Source of the DNA: Leucogyrophana mollusca | Taxonomy: Eukaryota > Basidiomycota > Agaricomycetes > Boletales | Assembly (NCBI GenBank): GCA_021014945.1 | Contig: MU266409.1 | Span: 46,543-110,542, forward strand | Length of the DNA: 64,000 bases | Direction of reading: 5' to 3' | Part shown: in pieces, positions 45,878 to 57,712 of the stretch | Numbering within the stretch: the first letter of the stretch is position 1 | Layout: the number at the start of each line of letters is the position of its first letter | Made by a program: the position numbers and the translations under genes | The notes under the pieces: generated by a model | Databases searched by the model: none | The model's input: only the letters and a program-made list of their open reading frames with translations | What the model was told of the DNA's origin: nothing

Positions 45878-47594
45878 GGCTGCAAATTTCAATGGATATT
45901 GGTGGGTGAGATGAACGGTAAACGGTGAACCCAGCAGATTCCCAGTGTTCCTTTAATACAATTTGAGAACACCCCCGAACATTAGGCACAGCCCATGAAA
46001 TATGACTTGTCAGGGAATGGCTCCGAGAACCAGAGGGTCGATTGAATAAAGAAGGAGGAGGATATTGTCCGATCTTATGTAGCGCCCAGTAATCGTAAGC
46101 GCTTGTTTCCTTGCCAGGAGGATTGAACGACTCCGCGGCTCTGAGGTCTACGTACTCGTGTATAGCGGAATACGAATAATCGGTGGTGGGTGACTACGCT
46201 CCTTTGAAGTCCACAACGCGATCGTCAACAGGCTCAGGATTTCCTGGAAATCAGTTTCAGTTTCCTCCAAGTGCAGTTTGACGCCGACCTGTGCTTGGTT
46301 AGTATCATTCGTGATCGACAGCTCTCGGGCGCCAATCGCCAAAGGACAACAGCGCTGTTGTTCGGATGCCGAGAAAGCTACGTTCGAGGGTGCTAAGTTG
46401 ACACTAGTACAGCTTCTGAGACTATGACTTCGTCATTGTCGTCGGAGGTTCTGCCTACGCTCAGGATCAAGACGGTCAATCGAGCATTCATGCGTATGTT
46501 TTAAGAGCGTTTGGTTGACCGTCTCCTTCGTACAATGACTGAGCCCTTGTCCAGTTTTCGGGATAAAGGCAGGAGTCAAAGATCGTCTGCCAAGTAAGTT
46601 TGGAGTAACTTGTATGATCGCAATCAAAGCTAGTCCGCGTGTGAGAAACGGGGTAAGTATGACAGTTAGATGAAAATTTAGTTGCGGTGGATGTACACCG
46701 TCAGGTGAGGCAGGATCTCAGGTGGGGCTCCAAGCCAAGCAAACACCTCCCGCAATTGCTCTGCTTGTGTCTATCTCTTCCACGGTTTGATTGCAATCCG
46801 TCCAACGGCTTTCCCCAGCCAGGTGTCGACCTGAGCTCAGGCGTGACATCCGCAAAGAAAACCGCGACATAACCTGGCCGGTTTGTTGCGGATTTACCCA
46901 ACCTGGGTGTGATTTCGTGGCGCACCGATACTTCGTTTCCTGGCCGGAATAGATCCGGCGAGGTAATGGTATGGTGTCGGTAGCAGTCGCCGTTGTCTCG
47001 ACTCGGAGGTCGGGACAGAACCGTGGCAATGGGTGAACACCAGAAAGGGTAATATTCAACGAGAGTTTGCGACAAGGTCTTGAAGCCTTTGGGTGTTTTT
47101 GGGTGGGGCCCCTGAGGCTAATTCCTTCAAGCTGTCGTCGAGTGAACAGGACTCCAATGGTAGCCGAGAGCGGCGAGGTTCCAGAGGATAAACAGGACCT
47201 GACGGTGTTCACATCCACGGGAGGACTCTGGGGTCAATGCTGCCATCGTCGACGACAGGAAGTATGGAGCAGATCTGAAACATAGTGTGACAAGAACATA
47301 TCAGAAGACCTACACTGATGTCTGCGCGAGGCAGGCGTGTGGATTGCCAGGAGGAAGGTTGTTGGATCAAAATCAATCCCTGGCGCGAGGAAAAGAACAT
47401 TCTGTGCCGTCCTCATGAAATCCAGATTCCAGTCGTCTTTCAATTCGAATATCTTCCCCATAAAAGATGCCAGGATGTCAGGCGAGTGAGGGCGCATCGG
47501 ACGTTGTGGCATGTTTTAGTCGAGCCAAAGAAAGCCACACACCTTTAAGCTTCAAGTTTTGGTTGGCTGTTTGATCTCTGTATCGATCATTTAC
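45878..47594. other. Intergenic; possible unrecognised minus-strand gene at about 46640-47512
   Basis: A minus-strand ATG at 47510-47512 opens a protein-like exon (RPHSPDILASFMGKIFELKD, then FLAPGIDFDPTTFLLAIHTP) that reaches a GTGTAG donor near 47337. Downstream minus-strand frames to about 46700 include EVSVRHEITPRLGKSATNRP and GYVAVFFADVTPELRS. These read like parts of one protein, but intermediate splicing is unclear and I do not know the family. The start lies 83 nt from the start of the divergent ATPase gene, so they might share a promoter. Confidence 0.35.
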
Positions 47595-50500
47595 ATGAGC
47601 ATTCCTGGATCTCTCAAGCGACCCAGCTCCGATATCGAACCTCCTGCTGCCACTAGACCCAGACTCGCCATGTCCGATACGAAGTTCTCGAATCTGGCTT
47701 TCGCGGAGAACGAGCTCGACGACGCCACTCACAAGAGCCTCGACGATGCAGTGCTGAGCGAGTCTGGTGAACCATCTAACATGATCGTGGCTGCTCCCCT
47801 CCTCTTGGACATCATAGAAAAGTCGAATGGAACGCTCGATACGAGACATGCGTCCCTCAGGGCAGTACGCGAGTTGCTCAACCAGCACGAAGAGTTGCTT
47901 GGAATGCTGCAGGCGGCATGGCGCAAGAGATCGTTCAGAGACATTCGCAACTTGGGTATGAGCGTCACTGGAGTCTTATCCGAGAGCTTGTCACAACCGG
48001 TAATATTTCTCCAGAAATTCTTCGTCCTTTGCCTCCAGCGCCACCCCGACGTGGCGGTATGTCACAGTTGGACTCCGACACCCAAGGTGAGCGGTTAAGT
48101 TCTCTTAACCACAGCTAGTGCTTAACATGCTTCATAGAACGGGGTATTTCGCTCACCTTTTCTCAGTCTTCCTTCAGTTATTGACAACGACTCTCAAGTG
48201 GTCATGAGCGCATGGAACAGACCATACACTGGAGATCACCACCACCTTCTGCTACGAAACATCAACAAAATGCAGCGCGGAAAGCCTTACTCCAACACTG
48301 TGGCTATTATTCAGAGTTCGGGCTCGGGAAAGTCACGGCTAGTGCGCGAACAATCCAGCCTCGTTTTCACACTCCCATTCAATTTGCGTTTTGACGCGGA
48401 GAGCAAACGTGATATATTCCCTCTTATTGCATGAGTTCTTCTAATTCTGTGAATTAGAGCTTGCGTATCCCCCACCAGACCGCACGATCCGCGATTATAT
48501 TCTTGCCGAAACGCTCACTCTCCCTGAAAGCCAAGTCCGGTGTTTGCGACTCTTGGCGCATGTATTTTCCGTTGTCTCCAGCAGTTTAAACGAGATGATC
48601 GAGCTACTCAAGGAAAAGCAACATAAACGTACCTCACTCGCTGAAGATTGGCGTGCTTACATGGAGGCGGGCAACAATCGTACGAGAATGTATGATCTCG
48701 TCGTCAATGATTGCAAGAACTTGGTGCGCATATGATCTCTCGATTACGCGCTTCATTAATGTTTCCTGCCAACCGACATAGGAGGAGAAATGCCTACGGA
48801 CAGAAAAGCGCGGAGAGCCCGCTACCGTGCAAGCCGCCGTTCAGGAGGCAAAGTCTCAGCTCGAGGCTCTGCTGAAGCGAATCGACGATAACGACGTTAC
48901 CCCAGCCGACGGCAAGTCGAACAATGTTAAATTGATGTTCTACTTCGATGAGGCCCATGTCCTTGCTACCCGCCCTGTCTTGGATAACGCAGATGGGAAA
49001 GACATGTACGATGTCTTGTGCTCGTGCTTAAACTTCTTCACATCGTATCCGATATTTGCCATCTTCCTCTCGACGGACTCCATTATCAATCAACTCGCCC
49101 CTCAAGGCTCACTCGCTAGATCTGCTCGCATGCGCCAGCACTCGAATGCATTGCAGGCGCCGGTCACCGAAACCCCATTCGATTGTTCTCCCGCGATGGA
49201 GATCATCCCGGGCGAACTTAAGCTACTCGACTTATCCAAAGTTGAGTTCATGGCTAGATTTGGCCGACCTCTGTATGTGGTCGTGCGGGATAAGTCTATG
49301 AACGGACCTGAAGTTGCCTCCGGTATAGGTTCTGGACCATGCTACCCGCAGACAATATGTCCGAGGACAACATCTCGTCTTTAATTATCGACTTTGCCCG
49401 GGCGAAATTAATATGCCACAACGACATTGGTATGCAGCTTCCGGATATGTCAGCCGGCGCAAAGATTGCAATTCTGGACGTCCTGCTGTGTCTCGACTCT
49501 GAACATTCCAGTGAGGCAGCAAAGACAAGACAGACTGAATTGGTGGCTGGTCATATGCGGACCGCGTTTTCGGTGCCCTCCGACCGATCGTATCTTCGCT
49601 CTTGCTACCCATCTGAGCCTATCCTGGCGGAAGCTGCAGCGCAACAGATGGACGAACTTCAACGGAAGTGTCCGGGCATCAATGTGATGGCTACGCTCCT
49701 CAACCAGCAATTTACTGGTGGCCTGATCGACCGCGGATTACGGAGCGAGCTCGTGTGGCGTCAACTTGTGATGGATGCTTATCTACGGGCGGTTCGAACG
49801 GAACAACAGGACGACCTGGTGTTCAGCAGAGGCTGCGGTCTGATCACGTTCATCAAAGAACTATTTACCGAGACCTATGCAGGCCAGATCCTGAGCAGTG
49901 CTCCCGACAACGTCCACAGCACGACCAAATTCGCAGAAGCGTTCAAAGATGCCCGAGTTCGTTTCACTCACTTTGGGAAGATGGCTGACGATACGGGAGC
50001 GACATCGCCCGCCCTGCTCGCCGCGTTCATTCGGGGTATGGCAATCATCTGTTGGAACTCACAGGACCTGGTGGACGTTGTCATCCCCGTCCTTCTAAAC
50101 CCCAACGACCCCTTGGCTGTGTCTTCCATGACCGGGATCCTGATGCAGGTTAAGTTGCGGCGAAACGCAGGACCGGTTCCAAAGTATGCAATCGACCAGA
50201 AAGTTGTAGGGCTGTTCGCACACACCGAAGAGCAGGACGTCCTGAATCCATACATCACGCTGGTTGCGGAATTAGGCGTCCAGCTACGGATGTCTCCAGC
50301 TGCGGTCACGAAGGCGAGGGTCCGGGTCAAGCTTGAGGGCGAGAACCGTCCCACCGCGATGCAGACTCCGAGAAAGCACGCTGTCGCCCAGTCGTCAAAG
50401 ACGACGCCATCCAAGCTCCACATACCCCAGCAGCCTCGGCGAACATCACACGCGACGAAGACACATCCAAGATATAGCATTTTCGCCTACGGATGCTCAA

Positions 50501-50784
50501 ACACGGTGTACAGGGTCATCGAAGACGAGTCGAGGCTGTTGTACAAGTCTTTGCTTGCCAACAAAGACTTCCTCAACGAGCATCCTCGGCAAGACGAGGA
50601 TTCGCTGGCGGCAGTGCGGCGCCTGAAACCGTTCTGGACTATAGGTGCGGCGTGTTACCATTGGATCAGATTGCCGTTTTTGCGCGGTCATCATGAAACG
50701 GTCCCAGACGAGGAAGGCAGAGTCATTGTTGGAGCACCCATGGAACATGATGAATCAGACTCGAATTCGGATATGGAGGGTTAA
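47595..50784 (+). CDS. P-loop ATPase with possible C-terminal PD-(D/E)xK-like nuclease domain (Crinkler-type architecture)
   Basis: Six exons (47595-47766, 47913-48086, 48178-48408, 48458-48723, 48782-49272, 49329-50784) join in frame to 929 residues. The N-terminus has a basic patch (SLKRPSSD.., TRPRL) that could be a nuclear signal. After MSAWNRPYTGDHHHLLLRN comes Walker A SSGSGKSR (Lys167), and LMFYFDEAH gives Walker B Asp337/Glu338. ILAETLTLP and FFTSYPIFAIFLST (sensor-like) fit an AAA/STAND-type ATPase. RFGRPLFWTM is restored by the last splice. Further on, DVVIPVLLN (Asp694) and TGILMQVKLR (Gln718, Lys720) resemble a restriction-endonuclease core in which Q-x-K replaces E-x-K. ATPase plus REase-like domain is the layout described for Crinkler-type proteins of fungi and oomycetes. 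No N-terminal secretion signal is visible. The assignment is inference from motifs; the first intron (146 nt) is the least certain. Confidence 0.7.
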
Positions 50785-51577
50785 GCGTATGCAGGAAAAT
50801 GAGCTGGCTTTGAAGTGATTTTATGTCGCTGGTTAGATTTCAGGCGCGGCTAACGCATCGAAATCATATGCAAGGCGTGTAGCGACCCTGCGCACTCGCG
50901 ATTGATATGTTGTGATGTCTCGCATGCCACACAATGGAATGGGGCTTAAGTACTATTGTTTGACCTTTCACTATCTAGCACTGCCAAATATATTCCATGA
51001 GAAATTTCTATAGTATGAGGCTGACTGCTGAATGGGTGGGGGTGCTGACTTCACCGTGAAGGATAGTACGGGTACGGGGAAACTCCACTGTGAATGTCCC
51101 TACTTGGAGGTTCAGTACTCAGTACTCAGTGGTTGTTCGCGCTATCGACTTATGTTGTGGAACCATCACGGTGACCGTGCTTGAAATAACCTGCAGTTAG
51201 CCGGGGCCACGTGGTCTTGGAAGACTGGCGGTTTGCTTCCGGTGCTATTTCCGAGTTCACAAGGGCTCGCTCGTCTTTGGTCAATTGCACCTATGCAATT
51301 CTGCAATACTCTCTAGTCGCGACAGCCAGTATCTAGCCACTACTCTCATAAACCAAGGGCACCGGGAAAACTGCAGAGCTAGCTCTTTGCACTCCGTTGT
51401 TACAAGGTTGGTCGATACTTCGGAGGTAGGCCTTTCAGTCACACATTTCCTACTCTTGAGCCTCAGAACACGAATTTACGATAACAAACTCGACGTTATC
51501 TTCAAGACATTCGTTATTTATACATCCAATATCCCCAGGTGCTGCGGTAACAGGCGCCCTGAATTTTAATATCCAGC
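50785..51577. other. Intergenic, includes a short direct repeat
   Basis: 3' flank of the ATPase gene and promoter side of the first glycosyltransferase. Around 51112-51132 the unit CAGTACT is repeated in tandem (CAGTACTCAGTACTCAGT). Otherwise nothing recognised. Confidence 0.5.
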
Positions 51578-53000
51578 ATGTCGCGGTCAGGTTACGAGCG
51601 GTTACCCATGTACGCAATACCGCAGTCTAGGTTTTTTGGTTGACGAACACTCACCGGGCTTCGTGCCATGCTCGTCCATCTTCCGTTCACAGGTCGTGGG
51701 GCTCTTCAGCAGGCACTTCCCCTAGCTCATGGTGCTCTATGCGCCCACGCACATTTTTTGGGCTACTCAAGATCATCGTCCCCCTCGTAATAGCCGCCAT
51801 ATGCCTCGTATTCATATTTTTCGAGCCGCACCTTGAACTCGTCTTCTACTCACGTGAATGGATACGAAGCGAAATCGAGCCCATACTCCCTCTTATGGGA
51901 TGTTTCAACCCCGATCGCGTCAGCTCGACGTACAATGTCAGCAAGTACGTGTACGGGCCGAAGACAAACGAGCTACAGGCAGGTGTGCCGATGCGGATGG
52001 GACTGGACTGCTACGATTTCGCTGCGACCATCAAAGCCCCCAGTCGACAGAGTGGTGCGCCGCATGTACCATCAGAGGAACGCGTGCAGTACCACACGTA
52101 TTGGAGGGTGGACCTCGCTCCGTTTGGAGAAAGGCAGGAATGGATGCTTAAATCCTTCTTCGCAACTCAAAACGTAGACAACTCCCGTTTGATCCTGTGG
52201 TCCAATGGCGACCTCGGTGGGAACGAGATTCTGCAGAAGTACAGGAGACGGTTCCCCAATTCCTTCGACTTGCGTGTGGTGGATATACCATCACTGGCAC
52301 GCGGGACTCCTATGGAAGGGAGCAAGTATTTGCAGTCTAATGACAAGAAGGCATGGATAGACGGGGATTTGATCAGGTTGTTGGTTATATGGACATATGG
52401 CGGTGTATGGATAGACATGGACTCCCTCCTCACGCGGGACTTGGCGCCTTTGCTGGAGCACGAATTTGTTACGCAGTGGGATTGCTACGGTGAGTTTGCT
52501 CGCTCGTGAACTTACGAAACAGCCAACGATATTTCTTCGCCGCAGATAAACTCTACCAGGCCTTGAACGGCGCGCTCATGCACTTCCGCCAGCGCTCCCC
52601 TTACCTATGCGAAGCTTTCCATATCATGGCAACGTCCAAAGCCCCACGGGCAGACTCAACCGACTGGGGTTCGATTCTCTATATGAAACTGTGGCGAAGC
52701 CTCATTGCCGCGCACATTCCTCCCTTCAAGATCCTGCCGTTCTGCTTCAGCGACGGCCGCGCGTGCCGACTGGACAACCGACTCCCGGACCCATTCCAGC
52801 CTGACAAATCGAGTGGGAAATGGACAATGGGAATTGGAATGGAGGAGAATGGGGGTTTGGATCAGACTCTGGGCAAGGTGTTTTCGTTGCATCTTCATAA
52901 CCAATGGGAGAAAGAATTCCCGAAGGGCGGGTGGGTGGAGCGGCTGCTTTTGAAAAAGTATGATAGCAAGTTGAGAGGAAGGAGCGAGGATGAACTCTGA
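51578..53000 (+). CDS. Type II membrane glycosyltransferase with DxD motif, tandem copy 1
   Basis: Golgi-type sugar transferase of the Gly_transf_sug/GT32-like group. Exons 51578-51630, 51693-52489 and 52546-53000 give 434 residues. A cytosolic N-terminus (MSRSGYERLPMYAIPQS) precedes the signal-anchor helix (about residues 41-61, GLLKIIVPLVIAAICLVFIF), then a lumenal domain. YHTYWRVDLAPFGERQEWML and SFFATQNVDNSRLILWSNGD lead to the nucleotide-sugar site IWTYGGVWIDMD (Asp259-Met-Asp261), followed by TRDLAPLLEHEFVTQWDCY, then HLHNQWEKEFPKGGWVERLL. The spacing of YGG and DxD is characteristic of this clan; the donor sugar cannot be inferred. The first intron (51631-51692) interrupts the N-terminal tail and has no counterpart in copy 2. 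The second intron (52490-52545) is shared with copy 2 at the same codon. Confidence 0.85.
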
Positions 53001-53234
53001 TGATAGGGGTTATGGTTCTACAGAGACAAACCTTGTTAGGATGATCATTGCATTTACCGCTAGCCACTAATCTTGCTTTCGTTTATTCCGTTACATATAC
53101 ACCAGGCTAGCTCGAGTTCACTGCTCACACTCCGCTGCTAAACGCTTCGTTTTCTCCTACACTTGCTAGCGACCGGAGGGTGTGATGTGACCATACATTG
53201 AAGTGCTACATACCTACGTCCGGCGACCATCTGA

Positions 53235-53783
53235 TTAGGCTGACAACGGAGGCATGCGCCGTACCACCTTTCCCTCGTTTTTGGCGTGCACTTTCAGCCT
53301 TTCCAGCACTGGTGACGACGCCCAGCGCTCTGGAGGAGCACGACCTCCGGTTGACCAGTAGTAGATATCCCAATCGGGTTCGTCTAGGAGCTGGACGATT
53401 GAAAGAGCAACACTGTGAGCAAACGCCCTTCGTCCGGATAGCATGATAGAACGCACCTTGTCATACTCCTTCAACTCCTTTTCGTCCATAGAACCCAGGT
53501 GATCCCGCGCAAATGTGCTGAGCAGCAGGTCGCTCTCCAAGGTGCCCCGCTTGCGTGACTGGTACACAAGACGAGCACGCAAAGTCTCCACCTTCTCGTT
53601 TGGTCGGGCGAGTGGAATGGGGGCGGGTATGTCAGAGGGGGTTGTGGTTGACGAAAGATGCTCGGGTGAGTGCGGTAGAGGCCATGGGTCTGCAGACCGT
53701 TGGCGGGTCGTGGACAACGAGCGTAGAGATAGCCGTGACCGGCGAGTAGAACGGGCGATAATGTTAAGGAAAGACATGGTCAT
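53235..53783 (-). CDS. SDH5: Succinate dehydrogenase assembly factor 2, mitochondrial
   Basis: SdhAF2/Sdh5 (Emi5) flavinylates the SDH flavoprotein subunit in the mitochondrial matrix. Two exons (53457-53783, 53235-53390) give 160 residues from the MTM start at 53783; the internal ATG at 53777 is an alternative. The N-terminus is rich in Arg/Ser ([19 protein letters not shown]), a good matrix presequence. The diagnostic core is intact: [25 protein letters not shown], then [11 protein letters not shown] joined across a 66-nt intron to [15 protein letters not shown]. The intron (53391-53456) has no in-frame stop and would add 22 residues if retained. Length agrees with yeast and human homologues. 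The gene lies inverted between the two tandem glycosyltransferases. Confidence 0.93.
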   Translation of the reverse strand: MTMSFLNIIARSTRRSRLSLRSLSTTRQRSADPWPLPHSPEHLSSTTTPSDIPAPIPLARPNEKVETLRARLVYQSRKRGTLESDLLLSTFARDHLGSMDEKELKEYDKVRSIMLSGRRAFAHSVALSIVQLLDEPDWDIYYWSTGGRAPPERWASSPVLERLKVHAKNEGKVVRRMPPLSA

Positions 53784-54259
53784 TGACGAAACTAAGGCCA
53801 GCGGGAAATCGGGTCTAGATTGATTTGGTACCAAAATTACAACCTTTGGAGGCAGAATTACTATATTTATTCTAGAATTTAACACCCAAAATGCTTACGC
53901 CTGCTTATGCCCCCAACCTGTGTTTTTGGTCCCGTACATATTGTCGCCGTTGCCGTGACGGCTTGAAGTTGAGCCGTTCACTGTTGAGAGCGATCGTGGT
54001 GGAAAAGTCCACGACTAAGTTACGAGCAGGCCGCCCCCTTCTTGAACGCTCGGACTCGCTTCTTGTATCAACTGGGCGCAGGTAAGTCCGACCAAGGCTC
54101 AGCAAGATGCTGGACCACTGCCGCATGCTAATTTTGAACTAGTTTCTCCCGTGCCCTTTGCTGCCTGCAGTCCAGGAAAAAATTAAACACGTACGACTGT
54201 GTGTGGTTCAAGCCTACGCTTTTCCTTCTAACTCCCTCAACACGCGACGCGTAACCCCC
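53784..54259. other. Divergent promoter region of SDH5 and glycosyltransferase copy 2
   Basis: Both genes read outward from this 476-nt stretch. AT-rich just upstream of SDH5. Small frames present are not coding-like. Confidence 0.5.
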
Positions 54260-55686
54260 ATGTCTCGGGGCACATATGAGGCCCTACCGGTCTATGATGT
54301 CCAAGACTCTGGCTACCCTCCGTCGAACCACGCCTCTACGCCCACACGACGAGGCCGGTCGTCGCAGTCACGAATACCCTGCTCCCCAATCACAATGCGC
54401 CCCCGGACGGCCTTTGCTGTATTCAAGTTTGGCGCACCTCTTATAATTGTTGTCCTTGTCGCCTGCTACGTCGTCTACTACTTGTTCGAGCCCCACCTCC
54501 ACGTGGATCTCGTATTCTACGACCGCCAGTGGATAAACGCAGAAATCAAACCGATAACACGACTCGGGGGCTGCTTTGACCCCGCACACGTTAGCCCGCT
54601 ATATAATCTCAGCGAAGCAGTTTACGGGAAGAAGAAGAACGAAGTGCAGGCAGGCGTACCAATGAGAATGGGAATGGACTGCTACGCTTTTGCAGGGACA
54701 ATAACGGATCTAGACGACGGAATTTCTCACACGTACATTCCTCCAGACGAACGCGCACAGTTCCATACGTATTGGCGGGTTGACCTAGCCCCTCTCGGCG
54801 AGCGACAAGAATTCATGTTAAAATCCTTCTTCGCGACCCAAAACATCCCTAGATCACGTCTTATACTCTGGTCAAATGGCGACCTCAGCACCAACGCAAT
54901 TGTGCAGAAATACCTGAAGTTATTCCCAGATTCGTTCACGCTTCGCGTTGTGGACATACCTGAGCTAGCTAAAGGAACCGCAATGGATGGCCATAAACTT
55001 TTGGACTTGACCGACAAGAAAGCATGGGTTGACGGAGACCTGGTCAGGTTACTGGTGATCTGGACGTATGGCGGTGCTTGGATAGACATGGATATGTTAA
55101 TGACCAGGGATCTAGCCCCCCTGCTCGAGCATGAATTCGTCACTCAGTGGGATTGCTACGGTAAGCCATCATTACAACTTGTGAGTGCCTGCGCTGATAA
55201 TACCCATTGGTCTGTGCAGACAAGGTCTACCAAGCGCTAAACGGCGCTTTGATGCATTTCCGCAAACGGTCTCCATACCTTTGCGAGGCCTTCCACCTCA
55301 TGGCGAATTCCACTCCCCCGCGGTCCCCATCAACGGACTGGGGCGCGATTCTCTACCTCCGTCTTTGGCGGCGTCTCCTGCTCGAGTCCATCCCGCCCTT
55401 CAAGATTCTCCCATTTTGCCTCAGCGACCCTCTCGCGTGTAGGCTCGACAATAGTGTTCCCGATCCCTTCATCCCCGATAGGGCAGACGGGCGGTGGGCG
55501 GATGCACCGAAGGGGCAGGGCGTGGAGGAGGGTGGCAGACTCGAATGGGCACTGGACAAGATTTTCACCGTGCATCTACATAATCGGTGGGACAAGAATT
55601 TCCCTAAGGGGGGCTGGGTCGAGCGGCTGCTACTCAAGAAGTATGATGCAAAGCTCAAAAAGCAAATAGGTCGGGACGAGTTCTAG
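54260..55686 (+). CDS. Type II membrane glycosyltransferase with DxD motif, tandem copy 2
   Basis: Paralogue of the gene at 51578. Two exons (54260-55160, 55220-55686) give 455 residues. The N-terminus MSRGTYEALPVYDVQDSG aligns with copy 1's MSRSGYERLPMYAIPQS but is about 20 residues longer. MRPRTAFAVFKFGAPLIIVV begins the signal anchor, about residues 53-78. The lumenal domain repeats all copy-1 motifs: GVPMRMGMDCYAF, YHTYWRVDLAPLGER-type (FHTYWRVDLAPLGERQEFML), SFFATQNIPRSRLILWSNGD, IWTYGGAWIDMD (Asp276-Met-Asp278), TRDLAPLLEHEFVTQWDCY, and FPKGGWVERLLLKKYDAKLK at the end. The shared intron splits the Asp codon of CYDKVYQAL exactly as in copy 1. No frame break is seen, so both copies are likely expressed. 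Confidence 0.86.
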
Positions 55687-56231
55687 ATATTTACTCTGCT
55701 GTAAGTCAATGTGGCGGACATGGATATGGATCGAGCGCTGAACTCTGACGTTGTAGATCGTTCTACGGTATATACAATAATAGTGATGACCAGCACAGTT
55801 TTGCTTAATGATACTGATTGTGGCTACAGTAAGCAAGAGCAGCGGGTCCGATCTTTTGGCCAAACAAAGATATGCGCAACCGCTCTCGAATCAAGGCTTA
55901 ATCTTACCATCGCCCGATATCGCTGCAGCTGCCTTCATGCGTACTGATGCGTCACACCTTCCCTCACACCCTACAATGGACACGAGGCGTGCTCTCCTTC
56001 GACCATCCTGTGCTTTACATCCAGTCCAAAAAATCAGGGGTCGGCCGATTGCGCCTCTGGGAAGCAACAGGGGGTCATTGTGAATTGGACCGCGACGCAG
56101 GCCAAATCACAATGCAGAAGATATATAAGTTTGCGAATCGCTACCACTAACTCCAGCTCTTCCTTCATCTCGCACCTTCACCTACACCAGCAAACGTCCT
56201 CACTTTCGCCAACCTCTTCAAGATCAAGACA
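55687..56231. other. Intergenic; TATA-like box at 56122-56128
   Basis: TATATAA at 56122-56128 is about 105 nt before the ATG of the next plus-strand gene and is followed by a C-rich leader. No gene recognised. Confidence 0.5.
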
Positions 56232-57712
56232 ATGGATCAAGTCCTCAAGAATATCGACACGACCGTCGTCCCCCCTACTGGGTGCCAGCCTGGGGACGGT
56301 GTCATGGAAGACCACGGACTGGGCTCCAAGGTCGCCGCGCTGTCGGCGATGGTGACTGGGCAGCAAACGATCATCGCCGAGTTGGTTCTTCAGGTATCAG
56401 GTGAACGGTCCGCTACGAACTCGTGCCGCGAAAAGATCAAGGCACTCTCCGCGCGAGTCAAGGCAAACGAAAAAGAGTATGAGGTGTTCCGCGGGAACCT
56501 CCTCACCGAGCTCATCGGTCAAGAAACCTACAAACAACGTCAGGAGAAGGCGTTCGCGGTCTTCCGTCAGGAAACAGCGCAGACTATCTCGGCGTACGAG
56601 GCCGAGGTGACTGATCTGAAGTTGTCATTGTCATGTGAAAGGGCAGCGCGTATGCTGCTGGAAGCTACTGTCCAATGCGTCGAGGACGCTCAGCATGCGG
56701 AGCAGCAACACGTGTGTCCCATCACTGAAAGGCACGCGAAGCCTGGTGTGTACCTGGTTCTCGTAGACATGCATGTGACTAACGAGTATTTCGCCAGCGT
56801 CTACTGCGTCGGAGGACATCAAGGTCATTTCGCCTTGCAGGGACGACAAGGAGAACGTCGCGTCCCGAACGGGGTCAGTCCTTAAGCGTACGGCGTCCAC
56901 GGTGTCCAGTCAGTTGCGTTCGTAATGTGTCAGCCACCATCTGATTCTATTCCGCTGCAGCATCGAGTACCCTGGTTGGGAAGACCGAACAAGGCCCCAA
57001 GAAAGTTATTACGAAGACTCCTCCGGCGACCAAGCCTGCGAGGATCCCGACTGCTACCAACAGGCTTCGCAAGCCCGTTCTCACTGTTGTTTCGAACCGG
57101 TTCTCGAAGGGCGCCATCGGCCCTGTTTCATGTGAGGGTCCTTTTTTGGCGAGTCTCGTCTCGTTTCAAACTGAACTTGTTTCATAGCCACATCGAAGAG
57201 TGCGGCGAGTGGGAAGGCTGTCAAGAAGGCTGTTCCCGCTGCCCACGGTACCAAGACTGCAGCCGCCACCACAGGGGCTCGCAAGTCTCTCCTCCCTCCC
57301 ACATCCAAAGTATTGTCGAAGGCCGTCAAGCGTGAGTGATGCTCGAAGTTGGCTGATATTCATACTCACGATGATTCATGGACAGACGTCAAGAGTCCCG
57401 CCTCGACTGCCGGTAATGACCTGGAGTCTGCACCGGTCACGGAACCTGCGGTCATTTCAGTCAGTGTTCCCCCTCAGAAAGTATCGAAGAGAAGGGCCAG
57501 GGGTGCGACTTCGTTTTCATCGTTCGTCCCGGCCATGCACTTACATTGACATTGATTGGCAGCCACTGGTGGCTTGGTTCCCTCTTCCTCCCTCGAAGCC
57601 CTCGACAGGGCAATGGCACAGTTCAACGGCGATAGCCTTACTGCAGTGCAAGCTCCATTCCGCACTACGCCACGACTGATAATCGATGCCCCGCTCATTC
57701 TCCCTTCCATGC
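56232..57712 (+). CDS. Coiled-coil protein with Lys/Ala/Pro-rich basic tail, function unknown
   Basis: Exon 1 starts at the ATG at 56232 (MDQVLKNIDTTVVPPTGC) and encodes a coiled coil of about 110 residues (VAALSAMVTGQQTIIAELVL, then KAFAVFRQETAQTISAYEAEV, CERAARMLLEATVQCVED). It continues past a likely GTGTGT donor near 56718. The next exons restore a strongly basic tail: KTEQGPKKVITKTPPATKPA, then KSAASGKAVKKAVPAAHGT, KSLLPPTSKVLSKAVK, and VPPQKVSKRRARGATS. A final recognised exon ends FNGDSLTAVQAPFRTTPRLI near 57712, where another donor follows; the true 3' end is not known. The basic tail resembles linker-histone or other nucleic-acid-binding tails in composition only. An inverted, broken copy lies at 41440-42885. 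I do not recognise the family. Confidence 0.55.

Noticed and set aside
47595..48098. Continuous reading of the ATPase N-terminus through 48086 in the first frame
   Set aside because: It gives an unconvincing C-terminal part (FFVLCLQRHPDVAVCHSW). The frame with HSQLGYERHWSLIREL, reached by introns 47767-47912 and 48087-48177, joins cleanly to the Walker A exon.
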